This document shows, piece after piece, positions 32,220-41,217 of a DNA stretch of 64,000 nucleotides; within the stretch, counting starts at the first letter, position 1; each line of letters begins with the position of its first letter. The notes below the pieces were generated by a model. That model did no database searches. It had not been told where the DNA came from and worked only from the letters and a program-made list of their open reading frames with translations. Both the position numbers and the translations under genes were made by a program. This stretch comes from an uncultured Oscillibacter sp. (GTDB lineage: Bacteria > Bacillota > Clostridia > Oscillospirales > Oscillospiraceae): assembly GCA_947382875.1 (NCBI GenBank), contig CANDBG010000007.1:1-64000 (forward strand), given 5' to 3'.

Positions 32220-33515
32220 TTATGTACCAGCGTAAATCAAATCCACCAATCCCGTCGTCAGGAACGGAATGAATGTCAGCGCCAGAAGCTCCACAAGCAA
32301 TACAATGTAGAAGGGTATACTTTCGATGATAAAATCTTTCAGCTTGCATTTTGTCTCGCCGCACACCACAAACATCAGCGTGCCCATCGGCGGAGACATG
32401 GAACCAATCGCCATGTTGAAAATGAACATCATCAGGAACTGAATCTCATTGATCTGATAGCTCTGGGCAATCGGGAACAGCAGCGGCACCAGAATGATCA
32501 TGGCTGCATTGCCCTCAATGAACATACCCACGAACAGCAGGAACAGATTGCACAGCAGAAGGAATACATACTTGTTTCCGCTTACCGCCAGCATTCCCTG
32601 GGTCAGCATCTGCGGAATCTGCTCCTTCGTGAGAATCCACGACAGCGCCGACGCCGCGCCAATAATCAGCATGATGCTGGCCGTCGAAAGAACGGACTCC
32701 TTCAAGCCATTCCGGATCGTCTGCCAGTCCAGCTCTTTGTACAGCAGGCCCAGCATCACGGAGTACACCGCTGCCACCGCGCCGGCCTCCGTCGCCGTGA
32801 ACACGCCAAGACGCACACCGCCAATAATAATGATCGGCAGGCACATCGGCAGAATGGATTCCTTGATGACCGGCGCAACCTCACTCCACTTCATGCCGCT
32901 CTGGCGGGAAGGGGCGTAGCCACGCCTTTTGGAGATGATAGAAACCGTGATCATTTCGCCCGCGCAAAGCAGAATGCCTACGCCAATGCCTGACACAAAC
33001 AGTTTGCCGATGGATACGTTTGCCAGAGAGCCGCAGAGAATCATTGCAATGCCCGGCGGGATAATCGGGGTGATCATGGCCGAGGCCGCCGTCACCACGG
33101 ACGAAAACGCCTTGCTCATGCCCTTCTTCTCCATCTCGGGCACCAGCATACGGGCTTCCATGGCGGCGTCCGCCAGACTGGAACCGGACAGACCGCCCAT
33201 CAGCGTCGACAGCAGTACGTTTACCTGCGCCAGACCGCCCCAAAGGCGTCCGGTCAGCACGTCGCACAGGGCCATAATCCGACGGGTTACGCCGGAATAG
33301 TTCATAAACACGCCCGCGCATACAAAAAACGGAATGGCCATCAGCGACGGGTTCTGAATTGCCGAAACTAACCGCTGGGCCAGAATCATGGAGTTGACCG
33401 CCGGGTTGAGGAAAAAGTAAATCGCGCTGCCGGCAATCACCGACAAAAATACCGGTACCTTGATGAACAGCAAAAGCAGCATCACGACCAGCGCGGTTGC
33501 AATCGTAGAACTCAT
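32220..33515 (-). CDS. dctM: TRAP transporter large permease, DctM family
   Basis: 431 residues, polytopic (about 12-13 helices), the ion-coupled channel subunit of a tripartite ATP-independent periplasmic transporter. Typical DctM segments are the N-terminal IKVPVFLSVIAGSAIYFF, NPSLMAIPFFVCAGVFM and ASAMITPIIPPGIAM. Its ATG overlaps the dctQ stop by four bases (ATGA). With DctQ and DctP, and with L-fuconate dehydratase in the same operon, it probably imports a sugar acid with Na+. Confidence 0.93.
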   Translation of the reverse strand: MSSTIATALVVMLLLLFIKVPVFLSVIAGSAIYFFLNPAVNSMILAQRLVSAIQNPSLMAIPFFVCAGVFMNYSGVTRRIMALCDVLTGRLWGGLAQVNVLLSTLMGGLSGSSLADAAMEARMLVPEMEKKGMSKAFSSVVTAASAMITPIIPPGIAMILCGSLANVSIGKLFVSGIGVGILLCAGEMITVSIISKRRGYAPSRQSGMKWSEVAPVIKESILPMCLPIIIIGGVRLGVFTATEAGAVAAVYSVMLGLLYKELDWQTIRNGLKESVLSTASIMLIIGAASALSWILTKEQIPQMLTQGMLAVSGNKYVFLLLCNLFLLFVGMFIEGNAAMIILVPLLFPIAQSYQINEIQFLMMFIFNMAIGSMSPPMGTLMFVVCGETKCKLKDFIIESIPFYIVLLVELLALTFIPFLTTGLVDLIYAGT

Positions 33516-34012
33516 AGCGTTTCTTTCTCCTCTCCGGGTTTTTTGAGATACTGCGCGTAAGCCGCGTACAGCATACTAATCAGCATCAGCGCGCCGCCAA
33601 CAGGCACCACCGCGTAGGCTACGCCGTAAGGCAGACGCAGCAGGTTCGTCACACGGCCCGCCACGATCAGCTGATTATAATACTGGATCTCCTGCCAGAA
33701 CAGATACACCAGAATCAGCAGCTGAATCACCACGTCAAACCGTTCAATCACGCCGCCGATTTTCTTCGGCAGCGCATCCACCACAATCTCAATCGCAATA
33801 TGCGATCCGGCCCGGAACGCTCCCGCGCCTCCCAGGAACACAATCCACAGGAACAGAAGCATCTGAACCTCTTCCAGCCAGGTAATGGGACTGTGCATGA
33901 TGTAGCGCTTCAAAACGCCGACGAAGGTCAGAGCCACCAGCGCCACCATCAATACGCAGGAAACCCCAAGGTCCAGGTTTCCCAGTGTTTTCAGGGTCTT
34001 ATTGGATTTCAT
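33512..34012 (-). CDS. dctQ: TRAP transporter small permease, DctQ family
   Basis: 166 residues with four membrane helices and the family motif around ITWLEEVQMLLFLWIVFLGGAGAFRAGSHIAIE. DctQ joins DctM in the membrane. I start at ATG 34012, preceded by AGGAGAG; the longer frame to 34060 overlaps the end of the dehydratase gene and lacks a site. Confidence 0.92.
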   Translation of the reverse strand: MKSNKTLKTLGNLDLGVSCVLMVALVALTFVGVLKRYIMHSPITWLEEVQMLLFLWIVFLGGAGAFRAGSHIAIEIVVDALPKKIGGVIERFDVVIQLLILVYLFWQEIQYYNQLIVAGRVTNLLRLPYGVAYAVVPVGGALMLISMLYAAYAQYLKKPGEEKETL

Positions 34013-34040
34013 ACCGCCCTCTCTCCTTTCTGATACCGAA

Positions 34041-35285
34041 TCAAACCGTTCCATCTGCAAAATCGCAGGTGTTTCCGGGAACCTGCGGCACCGCGTAATA
34101 GCCGTTTTCCAGCTGGACCGGATAGCGGAAATATTTGCGCAGGTGGGGAATCGCCTCCAGGAACAGGTTCGGGTGTCCCAGAGCGATGTGATTGTAAAGC
34201 ACCAAATGCTGGTGAATCTGTCCCATGTCTCCCACGTGGGGAATCACCGGTATGCCGAATTTCCGCGACATCAGGCTGATCAGCAGAAACTCGGAAATGC
34301 CGCCAACCCGTACGGCGTCTGCCTGGTTGATGTCCAGCGCGCCTGCTTGCAGGTAGTTCTTGAACAGCACCTTATTGGGCACGTGTTCTCCCAAGGCAAT
34401 CCGGATTGGATGAAACGCCCGTCGGAGCGTTTGATGCGCCAGCACGTCGTCCGGGTCCGTCGGCTCCTCCACCCAGTACGGGTCGATGGTCCGCAGGCGG
34501 TCGATGACGTGCATTGCCTTTTGCAGCGTCCACTGCTGGTTCGCGTCCACCATAATTGTGGCGGCGTCCCCGGCGGTTTTGCGGATCAGTTCCGCACGGC
34601 GGATGTCCCGGGCCGGGTCGGCGGAGCCGACCTTCAGCTTCATCGCCGTGAAACCCTTGTCCATCGCCTGTTTCGTGTTCTCCACGATGGCCTCGTCCGG
34701 GTACTCGAACCAGCCGACGGACGTGTCATAGCCCCGGTAGCCGGTTTTCAGCACGATTTCCCGTTCCGCCCGGCCCGTCTGACCGGCCCGGAGGATTTCC
34801 AGCGCTTCCTCTTTCGTCAGAACGTCCTCCACATACCGGAAATCCAGCAGGGAAACCGTTTCCTCCGGCGTACGGTCCAGCAGCAGCTTCCAGAGGGGCA
34901 CGCCCTCCGCCTTGGCCCACAGGTCGAAGCAGGCGTTGACGATGCTCGCCAGAGCCAGATGCACCACGCCCTTGTGAGGGCCAATCCAGCGGTAGGCGGG
35001 GGAATCCGTCAGGGCGGCGAAGGTGGTTCCGAAATCGGCCATCAGCTCATACAGCTCCCGGCCTGCCAGGGACTGTGCCAGATGCTTCACCGCAAGGCAC
35101 ACGATTTCATTTCCCGCGCCCAGGGTGAAGGCAATTCCCACGCCGTCGAGATTTGCGTCGGTTTTCAGGCGGCATACGGCGTAAGCGTACACCGGACTCG
35201 TGTGTACGGCGTCAGACCCTGCGCCTCCCTCCAGGGGAAACTGCCGGTCCTCCACCTCAACGGCGGTAATCCGTATGGTTTTCAC
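34041..35285 (-). CDS. L-fuconate dehydratase (enolase superfamily)
   Basis: 414 residues. It follows the plan of Xanthomonas L-fuconate dehydratase and human ENOSF1: GSDAVHTSPVYAYAV, GVGIAFTLGAGNE, WIGPHKGVVHLAL, MKLKVG with the catalytic Lys pair at 216 and 218, metal ligands in VDANQQW, VEEPT and GEH, and the catalytic His in IPHVGDMGQ. The reaction is L-fuconate to 2-keto-3-deoxy-L-fuconate. The start is GTG at 35285 with GGGAGG eight bases upstream. It sits between the TRAP binding protein and dctQ, so the transporter likely brings in L-fuconate or a related acid. Related sugar acids remain possible. Confidence 0.85.
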   Translation of the reverse strand: MKTIRITAVEVEDRQFPLEGGAGSDAVHTSPVYAYAVCRLKTDANLDGVGIAFTLGAGNEIVCLAVKHLAQSLAGRELYELMADFGTTFAALTDSPAYRWIGPHKGVVHLALASIVNACFDLWAKAEGVPLWKLLLDRTPEETVSLLDFRYVEDVLTKEEALEILRAGQTGRAEREIVLKTGYRGYDTSVGWFEYPDEAIVENTKQAMDKGFTAMKLKVGSADPARDIRRAELIRKTAGDAATIMVDANQQWTLQKAMHVIDRLRTIDPYWVEEPTDPDDVLAHQTLRRAFHPIRIALGEHVPNKVLFKNYLQAGALDINQADAVRVGGISEFLLISLMSRKFGIPVIPHVGDMGQIHQHLVLYNHIALGHPNLFLEAIPHLRKYFRYPVQLENGYYAVPQVPGNTCDFADGTV

Positions 35286-35372
35286 AAATAAGCCTCCCTT
35301 TTCAGCGTCCTCAAGTCAAACGGGGCGAAAAAGCGGGGACAAATTCTTGTCCCCGCTTGACTGCATCCTGCG

Positions 35373-36455
35373 TCAGCCGATGATCTCCTGCACCATCTCG
35401 TACAGGCCGTCACGCCACTGCCCGGAAACGGCGGGGTCGTCATAAATCGTCGCGGCCGCTTCCTTGAAACGCGCCCGCTCGGCGTCGTCCAGCTCAATGA
35501 TGGTTACGCCCTGGGCTTCCATATCGCTTACATACTGTTCCAGCATTTCATCCTGCTTCGTGTTTTGCAGCACGCCGGCTTCCTTGCCGGTTTCCACCAG
35601 AATCTCCTGCTGCTCAGGGGTCAGGCTCTGGAAGAACTGCTCGCTGCACACCTGCTGGGCAGGCATTTTGATGTGCTGGGTCAGGGTAATGTACTTGGCC
35701 ACTTCGTAATAGGACTGACCGTACAGGGTTGCCATCGGGTTTTCCATGCCGTCGATGGTGCCCTGCTGGGTGGCGGTATACACGTCGTTCAGAGCCATTG
35801 CGGTAGGCGCGGCACCCATGGCCTCAAAGGCGCGCATATAGCTGGTGGTGTTGGGGGTGCGGACGATCAGGCCCTTCATGTCCTCGAGGGTGTACACGGG
35901 CCGCACGCTCATCAGGTTCCGCTCGCCGTAGGCCCACGTCGCCAGGATGCGCAGGCCGCTCTGGGCCAGCTGCTCCTCCTGCTCGTGATACCAGTCGCTG
36001 TCAATGAGCTTCCAAACCTGATCCCAGGTATCGTAGACGTAAGGGGCGGAGGTGATGCCCAGTTCCGGCGCGCCGTAGTCGGCCCAGAAGGAGCCGTCGC
36101 CGATGGTGATAATCGGCTCACCCATCAACATCTGGTCCAGCAGGTCGTTTTTCGAGCCAAGCTGGCCGGAGTGGAAAATTTCGGCCTTCATGGTGCCGCC
36201 GCTGCGTTCTTCAATCAGCCGCGCCCACTCGTTGCAGCCCAGGTCCCAGGGTTCGCCGGGGAAGTTCTCGTAGGCAATCTGAACCACGACCTGCGCTTCG
36301 CCGCCGGCAGCGTCCGCGCCGCCGCTGTTGGAGGAATCCTGGGTATCGCCGCCTCCAGTGGCGGAGCCGCCGGAGCCGGAACCGCCGCCGCAGGCGGTGA
36401 GTCCAAACAGGGATGCGCTGATCATGAGCGCCGCAAGAATTCTTTTCATCTTCAT
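35373..36455 (-). CDS. dctP: TRAP transporter substrate-binding lipoprotein, DctP family
   Basis: 360 residues; signal peptide with lipobox LFGLTAC and a Gly/Ser-rich linker, then a DctP domain. The sugar-acid-binding Arg of the family lies in the GLIVRTPNTTSY segment, and GTIDGMENPMATLYG is typical. I start at ATG 36455 with AAGGAGAA before it. First gene of the TRAP/dehydratase operon, under a consensus promoter overlapped by a LacI-like operator. Confidence 0.93.
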   Translation of the reverse strand: MKMKRILAALMISASLFGLTACGGGSGSGGSATGGGDTQDSSNSGGADAAGGEAQVVVQIAYENFPGEPWDLGCNEWARLIEERSGGTMKAEIFHSGQLGSKNDLLDQMLMGEPIITIGDGSFWADYGAPELGITSAPYVYDTWDQVWKLIDSDWYHEQEEQLAQSGLRILATWAYGERNLMSVRPVYTLEDMKGLIVRTPNTTSYMRAFEAMGAAPTAMALNDVYTATQQGTIDGMENPMATLYGQSYYEVAKYITLTQHIKMPAQQVCSEQFFQSLTPEQQEILVETGKEAGVLQNTKQDEMLEQYVSDMEAQGVTIIELDDAERARFKEAAATIYDDPAVSGQWRDGLYEMVQEIIG

Positions 36456-36510
36456 GGAAATTCTCCTTGTACTGATTTTATTCCCACCGTCCGGCACAGG
36501 CGCGGCCGGT

Positions 36511-36525
36511 TGAAACACGTATAAA
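36511..36525. promoter_or_regulatory. LacI-type operator at the dctP promoter
   Basis: TGAAACACGTATAAA, an imperfect palindrome centred on ACACGTAT. It lies just downstream of the likely transcription start (about +5 to +20), the usual place for a repressor. It resembles the site at 39588-39604 and is 230 bp from the divergent LacI-type gene. Confidence 0.5.
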
Positions 36526-36538
36526 TATTACGGTACTT

Positions 36539-36567
36539 ATCATACAATTTCATGCCCTTCCTGTCAA
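36539..36567 (-). promoter_or_regulatory. dctP operon promoter
   Basis: On the minus strand TTGACA (36562-36567), 17-bp spacer, TATGAT (36539-36544). Confidence 0.75.
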
Positions 36568-36751
36568 GTGTTCAGAACTACATATCTTTTCCCGCTTTTT
36601 TGTGCATCTTGTTCATAGTTTTTTCAAAATTGGCCTCTCCGAGGAAAAACCCCACCGAAGCAATTGACATATGCGCAAAACCTGCTACAATAAAGCTATA
36701 TATACAGAATTCGGTCCGAATGCCGCCGCCAGCGGAAGGAGGTCCTGAGAA

Positions 36752-37813
36752 ATGAACAGTTCTCAGATTGCAAAGCTCGCCCGGGTCTCCCGGACCACGG
36801 TTTCCCGTGTGTTGAACGGGCATGGCAACGTTTCGGAGAAAACCCGCCGCCGTGTGGAGGCGGTAATTGCAGAACAAAATTATTTTCCGGATGCCGCCGC
36901 CCGGAATCTGGTTGGAAAAACCTGTAAAATTTTAGGCCTGTTTATCATTGACCTTGGCGCGGAGGGCGACGAATACACCATCTCCCGTTCGCAGTTTTTT
37001 TACGATTATATTGCCTATTCCGCCGACATTACCAGCCATTACGGCTATAATCTCCTCACCGCCGTGATCCGGAAAGACGGTATGGGGGAAATCGACCGTC
37101 TTTTTCAGAGCCGGAGCATTGCGGGCGGCATTGTGATGGGCGATCACCTGGACCAGCGGATTCTGGCGCGGTTTGCCGCCAGGGGGTACCGTCTGGCGCT
37201 GTACAATCAGGTCAGGCGGAGTCCGTCGCCGAACATTCTGACCATCAATTATGACAATTTCATGTGTGGATTTCTGGCGGGGCAGGAGCTTTGCCGGCAG
37301 GGACACAAGAAAATTGTACACGTGACCGGCGAACCGGATAAGCTTTCCGTGCAGGACCGTTTGGAGGGCTTTGAAACGGCCCTCACGGCGGCAGGGATTC
37401 CCTTTGACCGGAAAACAGACCTGGAATTCGGAAAATTCAACCGGAAAAGCGGCGGCTACGACGCCACCATCCGGCTCCTGGAACGTCGGTCGGGCAATCT
37501 GCCGACGGCTCTTTGCGTCGGTTCCGCAACCATGCTGCTGGGAACGTTTCAAGCCATTCGGGACCTGGGTCTACGGATTCCGGAAGACATTTCGCTGATC
37601 GGAATTGACGACACCGACGCTGCAATTTACACCACGCCGTCTCTTTCGGTGGTCTCGACTTCCCGTGAGGAAGTCGCCAGACAAACCGTGTCGCGTCTTG
37701 TGGAATTGATCGAACAAGGTACGGCTGCTACACGTGATTATGTAATTTCGGATGTGGTTCTTGCTCCCCGGGACAGTATCCGGCCTTATGCCTCCCCGGC
37801 GCAGGAGGACTGA
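36752..37813 (+). CDS. LacI-family transcriptional regulator
   Basis: 353 residues: N-terminal LacI helix-turn-helix (SSQIAKLARVSRTTVSRVLNG) with hinge helix (PDAAARNLVGK), then a periplasmic-binding-protein-like effector domain ending with the usual GIDDTDAAIYTTPSLSVV region. GGAGG lies nine bases before the ATG. It diverges from dctP and is flanked on the far side by two SDR genes, so it most likely controls both transcription units in response to a sugar acid. Effector unknown. Confidence 0.92.
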   Translation: MNSSQIAKLARVSRTTVSRVLNGHGNVSEKTRRRVEAVIAEQNYFPDAAARNLVGKTCKILGLFIIDLGAEGDEYTISRSQFFYDYIAYSADITSHYGYNLLTAVIRKDGMGEIDRLFQSRSIAGGIVMGDHLDQRILARFAARGYRLALYNQVRRSPSPNILTINYDNFMCGFLAGQELCRQGHKKIVHVTGEPDKLSVQDRLEGFETALTAAGIPFDRKTDLEFGKFNRKSGGYDATIRLLERRSGNLPTALCVGSATMLLGTFQAIRDLGLRIPEDISLIGIDDTDAAIYTTPSLSVVSTSREEVARQTVSRLVELIEQGTAATRDYVISDVVLAPRDSIRPYASPAQED

Positions 37814-37815
37814 AA

Positions 37816-37856
37816 AAGCTGACACACCGCTTGGTGTGTCAGCTTTCTGCATTTTA
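37816..37856. terminator. Bidirectional terminator between LacI gene and SDR gene
   Basis: AAAAAGCTGACACACC pairs with GGTGTGTCAGCTTT around a short centre; A-rich and T-rich flanks on both strands. Confidence 0.7.
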
Positions 37857-37857
37857 T

Positions 37858-38670
37858 TCAGGGCTGTTTCCCAATATAGGCCAGCACGCCGCCGTCGACA
37901 TACAGTACGTGGCCATTCACGAAGTTCGAGGCGTCCGACGCCAGGAAAATCGCCGGTCCCATCAGGTCTTCCGGCGTCCCCCAGCGGCCCGCGGGAGTTC
38001 GGCCAATGATGAACTGGTCAAACGGATGCCGGCTTCCGTCCGGCTGAAGCTCCCGCAGCGGAGCCGTTTGCTGCGTCGCGATGTAGCCGGGGCCAATGCC
38101 GTTGCACTGGATGTTCTGACCCGCAAATTCCGAGCAGATATTCTGCGTCAGCAGCTTCAGGCCGCCCTTGGCCGCCGTGTAGCCCGCCACGGTTTCCCGT
38201 CCCAGCTCGCTCAGAATGGAGCAGACGTTTATAATTTTGCCATGCCCACGGGCAATCATGCCCGGCAGCACCGCCTTTGCCACGATAAACGGCGCGGTCA
38301 GGTCCACGTCCACCACCCGGCGGAAGTCCTCCACGGACATTTCACACATCGGAATCCGCTTGATGATTCCCGCGTTATTGACCAGGATGTCCAGGGGCGC
38401 GACTTCCGTTTCAATCGTGCCAATCAGCGCCCGGACCGCCGCTTCGTCCGTCACGTCGCAGGCGTAGCCCTTCACGTCCGTGATCCCCTCCGCTGCATAG
38501 GCCGCCAGCGCCTTTTCGACGGAAGCATCGCTCGTGGCGCAGAACGTAACACGTGCGCCCGCCGCGTGCAGCGCCTGGGCGATGGCGAAGCCGATGCCGT
38601 AGCAGCCGCCCGTCACCAGGGCGGTTTTGCCGTTCAGGGAAAACCGATTCATAATCTCTGTGCTGGTCAT
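37858..38670 (-). CDS. SDR-family oxidoreductase (gluconate 5-dehydrogenase-like)
   Basis: 270 residues, classical short-chain dehydrogenase: TGGCYGIGFAIA cofactor loop, NNAGI, catalytic Ser in NVCSILSELG and Tyr-Lys in GYTAAKGG, and the C-terminal GHVLYVDGGVLAYIG. The pattern resembles gluconate 5-dehydrogenase/2-keto-3-deoxygluconate dehydrogenase types. In a fuconate pathway it would fit 2-keto-3-deoxy-L-fuconate 4-dehydrogenase, but the other SDR fits equally. GGAG precedes the ATG; it follows the upstream SDR by 34 bp. Confidence 0.85.
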   Translation of the reverse strand: MTSTEIMNRFSLNGKTALVTGGCYGIGFAIAQALHAAGARVTFCATSDASVEKALAAYAAEGITDVKGYACDVTDEAAVRALIGTIETEVAPLDILVNNAGIIKRIPMCEMSVEDFRRVVDVDLTAPFIVAKAVLPGMIARGHGKIINVCSILSELGRETVAGYTAAKGGLKLLTQNICSEFAGQNIQCNGIGPGYIATQQTAPLRELQPDGSRHPFDQFIIGRTPAGRWGTPEDLMGPAIFLASDASNFVNGHVLYVDGGVLAYIGKQP

Positions 38671-38704
38671 ATGTACAGGCTCCTTTCACATTTCCTATCT
38701 GGTT

Positions 38705-39493
38705 TTAATGCATCACGCGTCCGCCGGTGATATTGATGGACTGCCCGGTCATGTTGTCTGCAAAGCTGGAAGAAAGATACAGAAACATATGCGCGATATC
38801 CTCCATCGTCTGGGCGCGCTTGAGGGGAATGCCCTGAAGACGGGACTCAAAATAGGCTTCCGCGTCGCCGCCCTGACGGCGAATGTCTTCCAGGGCCCGC
38901 TCCCAGATGTTCGTCCGCACGATGCCGGGGCAGATGCAGTTTACATTGATGTTATACGGCGCGGCGTACATGGCGATGGATTGGGTCATACCGGTGACGC
39001 CGAATTTGGAGGTTGTATAGGCAACGTTGGTTGGGAAACCGTACTTGCCCGCCTGGGAGCACATATTGACAATCTTGCCCTCCCGATAGGGGATCATCAC
39101 CCGCAGCACGGCCTGATTGACGAAAAACGTTCCCTTTGTGTTGATATTCAGCTGCTTGTCGTAGTCCTCCTCCGTTGCTTCCAGGAAGTCCACCGCACCG
39201 AATACACCCGCCACATGGTTCAGGATATCCACCCGTCCAAAGACCTCCACCGCCTGCGCCACCATCGCTTCCACCTCCGCCTTGGAGGCGACATTGCATG
39301 TGTTGGCAATGGCACGGACGCCGAATTCCTGTGCAATTTCAGCGGCAGTCTTAGCGGCGGCTTCCCCGTCCATGTCGGACACCAGCACATTTGCGCCGGC
39401 TTCCGCCAGCATACGCGCCGTGCAGCGGCCCATACCGCCGGCGCCTCCGGTCACGATGGCATTTTTTCCCGCCAGGGAAATCGAAACTCCCAT
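38705..39493 (-). CDS. SDR-family oxidoreductase
   Basis: 262 residues, classical SDR: TGGAGGMGRCTA, DMDG after strand 2 (suggesting NAD preference), NHVAGVFG, Ser in NMCSQAGKYG, Tyr-Lys in AYTTSKFG, and a C-terminal GQSINITGG. I start at ATG 39493 with AAAGGGTG upstream. It is first in a two-gene unit with its own promoter and an upstream LacI-like site, likely part of the same sugar-acid regulon as the TRAP operon. It may be the fucose or ketodeoxyfuconate dehydrogenase. Confidence 0.85.
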   Translation of the reverse strand: MGVSISLAGKNAIVTGGAGGMGRCTARMLAEAGANVLVSDMDGEAAAKTAAEIAQEFGVRAIANTCNVASKAEVEAMVAQAVEVFGRVDILNHVAGVFGAVDFLEATEEDYDKQLNINTKGTFFVNQAVLRVMIPYREGKIVNMCSQAGKYGFPTNVAYTTSKFGVTGMTQSIAMYAAPYNINVNCICPGIVRTNIWERALEDIRRQGGDAEAYFESRLQGIPLKRAQTMEDIAHMFLYLSSSFADNMTGQSINITGGRVMH

Positions 39494-39553
39494 AAAAACA
39501 CCCTTTCTTGTTTTTAACATCGAATCAGCCGCCCGAATGCGGCTCTTTCTCTC

Positions 39554-39604
39554 ACTATATCACATTCCTCTCACAAGATCAAGCACTTTTTAACACGTGT
39601 AAAC
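39554..39604 (-). promoter_or_regulatory. SDR operon promoter and LacI-like operator
   Basis: On the minus strand TTGATC (39577-39582), 17-bp spacer, TATAGT (39554-39559). Just upstream of the -35 box lies TTTACACGTGTTAAA (39589-39603), a good palindrome centred on CACGTG and like the site at 36511-36525. A position upstream of the promoter suits activation or looping more than simple blocking. Confidence 0.55.
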
Positions 39605-39713
39605 ATAAATTTTTTATACTTCTTTTTCGTCAGAATGCCTATCGGAGCGCAAAAAAGAAAGCGCCGCCAGCCAAAGGCTGACAGCACAAAACAGGTTTCA
39701 TATGAAACGCAAA

Positions 39714-40835
39714 TCACTCCAGGATATAAACGGTGCAGCTGCGCCGCCCGAACTGGATGCACTGGTTATAGGTATCATAATACAGGTCGACCATGTTTCC
39801 CCGGACACCCGTATCCTCCGCCACTGCCAGGCCGTAGACGATTTCACCGTCGGCCACAATGAACATCCGGGTACCCAGCGGAATGACGTTCCGATCCACC
39901 GCCACAGTACCCACACGTACCCGCGTACCGCTGGCCGTCCGGGTGCCCACACCGCCGTGACCGGCGGTATAAGCCGTAGCCGTCATGCTGCGGACGCTGG
40001 AATAATTCAGCTCCGTGCCGTCCTTCAAATACAGCGTACCGCTGCCGTCAGCGTTTTCGGTGGTGCGGATGATCCCGCTCTTGACGTTCGTGGACGTTGC
40101 GGCGCGGCGGCTTTCCAACGACGTACCGCCCGCACTGGACTCCGCCACCGCCGGCGGAGTCTCCGGAAGGAGTCTCAGTTCTTCCTCCTGAGCGGTTCCG
40201 TATTCGATAATCCGGTCCACCGCGGTGCTGTTCAGTTCCTGCACAAACTGCCGGGAAATTTCTTTCCCGTTGGAGCATGCCACTTCATAAATTGCCGTCC
40301 GGAGTCCGCTGACGCCCTCCTGAACCACTTTTTCCTCGCCCTCCGGCATATCCGGGTTTTCCACCCGCACCGTGTCATAGCTGTCCATCTCAAATACCTG
40401 CTGATAATACGAGAGCTCTGAAGCAACGGTCAGCTCCACGTCGCTGCCCGACAGGTCCACATTGACCATTTCAAAGGGGCTAGGCGTCAGCTGAAGACGG
40501 TTCAGCAGCGTCGACACGCTCTCCCGCCGGGACTGCGTTGCAATCCGCGCGCCCTCGTGATGAATCACAACGCTCGCGCCCTCATTCAGCATCACGTCAT
40601 AGCCCCGGCTGCCGTTGGACACATAGACCAGCTGGGGGGAGAGATCGGGGGCCTCGACCGGTTCGACGGGCAGGACGATGGCGGCATCGTCTTCCGTACC
40701 GGTGACGATATACAGCGAATCGGCCCAGCCGGTAGCGGCCAGACTGGTCAGCACGGCGGCCGTCAGGCCCACGACCACCGTACGATGTCGTCGCCACAGC
40801 TCACGCAGTCTTTGAGGTGCAATTAAGGTTTTCAT
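39714..40835 (-). CDS. G5 and 3D domain cell-wall protein (YabE-like)
   Basis: 373 residues. One N-terminal membrane/signal segment (VVVGLTAAVLTSLAATGWA), a DUF348-type region (about 85-160), a G5 domain (about 160-215, MPEGEEKVVQEGVSGLR), a linker and a C-terminal 3D domain whose Asp residues are in AVDRNVIPLGTRM, AEDTGV and VDLYYDT. This is the architecture of secreted or anchored peptidoglycan-modifying (lytic transglycosylase-like) proteins such as YabE and YocH. AGGAGGG precedes the ATG. A long leader (to about 41022) suggests RNA-level control. Confidence 0.9.
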   Translation of the reverse strand: MKTLIAPQRLRELWRRHRTVVVGLTAAVLTSLAATGWADSLYIVTGTEDDAAIVLPVEPVEAPDLSPQLVYVSNGSRGYDVMLNEGASVVIHHEGARIATQSRRESVSTLLNRLQLTPSPFEMVNVDLSGSDVELTVASELSYYQQVFEMDSYDTVRVENPDMPEGEEKVVQEGVSGLRTAIYEVACSNGKEISRQFVQELNSTAVDRIIEYGTAQEEELRLLPETPPAVAESSAGGTSLESRRAATSTNVKSGIIRTTENADGSGTLYLKDGTELNYSSVRSMTATAYTAGHGGVGTRTASGTRVRVGTVAVDRNVIPLGTRMFIVADGEIVYGLAVAEDTGVRGNMVDLYYDTYNQCIQFGRRSCTVYILE

Positions 40836-41022
40836 GGAATACCCTCCTGTTAAGGTTCATTCATGCGGCGCAGAGCAGGAATGAATTCTGCCTTGAAAAA
40901 CGGCAGTGCCGCGCCGCAGCGTCCCCAATCCGGGGGCGTGATTACGGCTGTTTTCCGCCGGAGCGGCGTACACCGGGACCGGCGCGGAAACAGCTTGTAA
41001 CTTTTGTTACTATCTAAAAACT
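40836..41022 (-). promoter_or_regulatory. Long structured leader of the 3D-domain gene
   Basis: The promoter at 41029-41057 leaves about 185 nt of GC-rich leader. It contains GTAACAAAAGTTAC, CCGCTCCGGCGG and TTCATTC..GAATGAA pairings. Cell-wall hydrolase genes of Firmicutes are often under the ydaO/yuaA (c-di-AMP) riboswitch; the CGCCGCTCCGGCGG-AAAACAGCCG stretch is reminiscent of it, but I cannot confirm the consensus by eye. Confidence 0.35.
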
Positions 41023-41028
41023 GCACTC

Positions 41029-41057
41029 AGTATATATCAAACTCTCTATTTTGTCAA
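41029..41057 (-). promoter_or_regulatory. Promoter of the 3D-domain gene
   Basis: On the minus strand TTGACA (41052-41057), 17-bp spacer, TATACT (about 41029-41034). Confidence 0.75.
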
Positions 41058-41167
41058 GCGCTTTGCCATTTAAAAGCAATTTTTTACACACTTACGACAC
41101 ATTACGGCAGAAATTTCTGGAAAGATTTCAGATGGAAAAGATATAATAGTAACAAAATAGTAACAGA

Positions 41168-41203
41168 AAAACCGCCCTATGGAGTATCACAGAGCGGGTT
41201 TTT
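41168..41203 (-). terminator. Terminator after amino acid ABC operon
   Basis: AAAACCCGC pairs with GCGGTTTT on the minus strand around an 18-base loop, ending in TTTTTC; just beyond the ATPase stop. Confidence 0.6.
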
Positions 41204-41217
41204 TCCTATATATGGTA

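Noticed and set aside
34002..35291. 429-codon plus-strand frame opposite the fuconate dehydratase
   Set aside because: Mirror frame of a well-matched enzyme; no start site signals.
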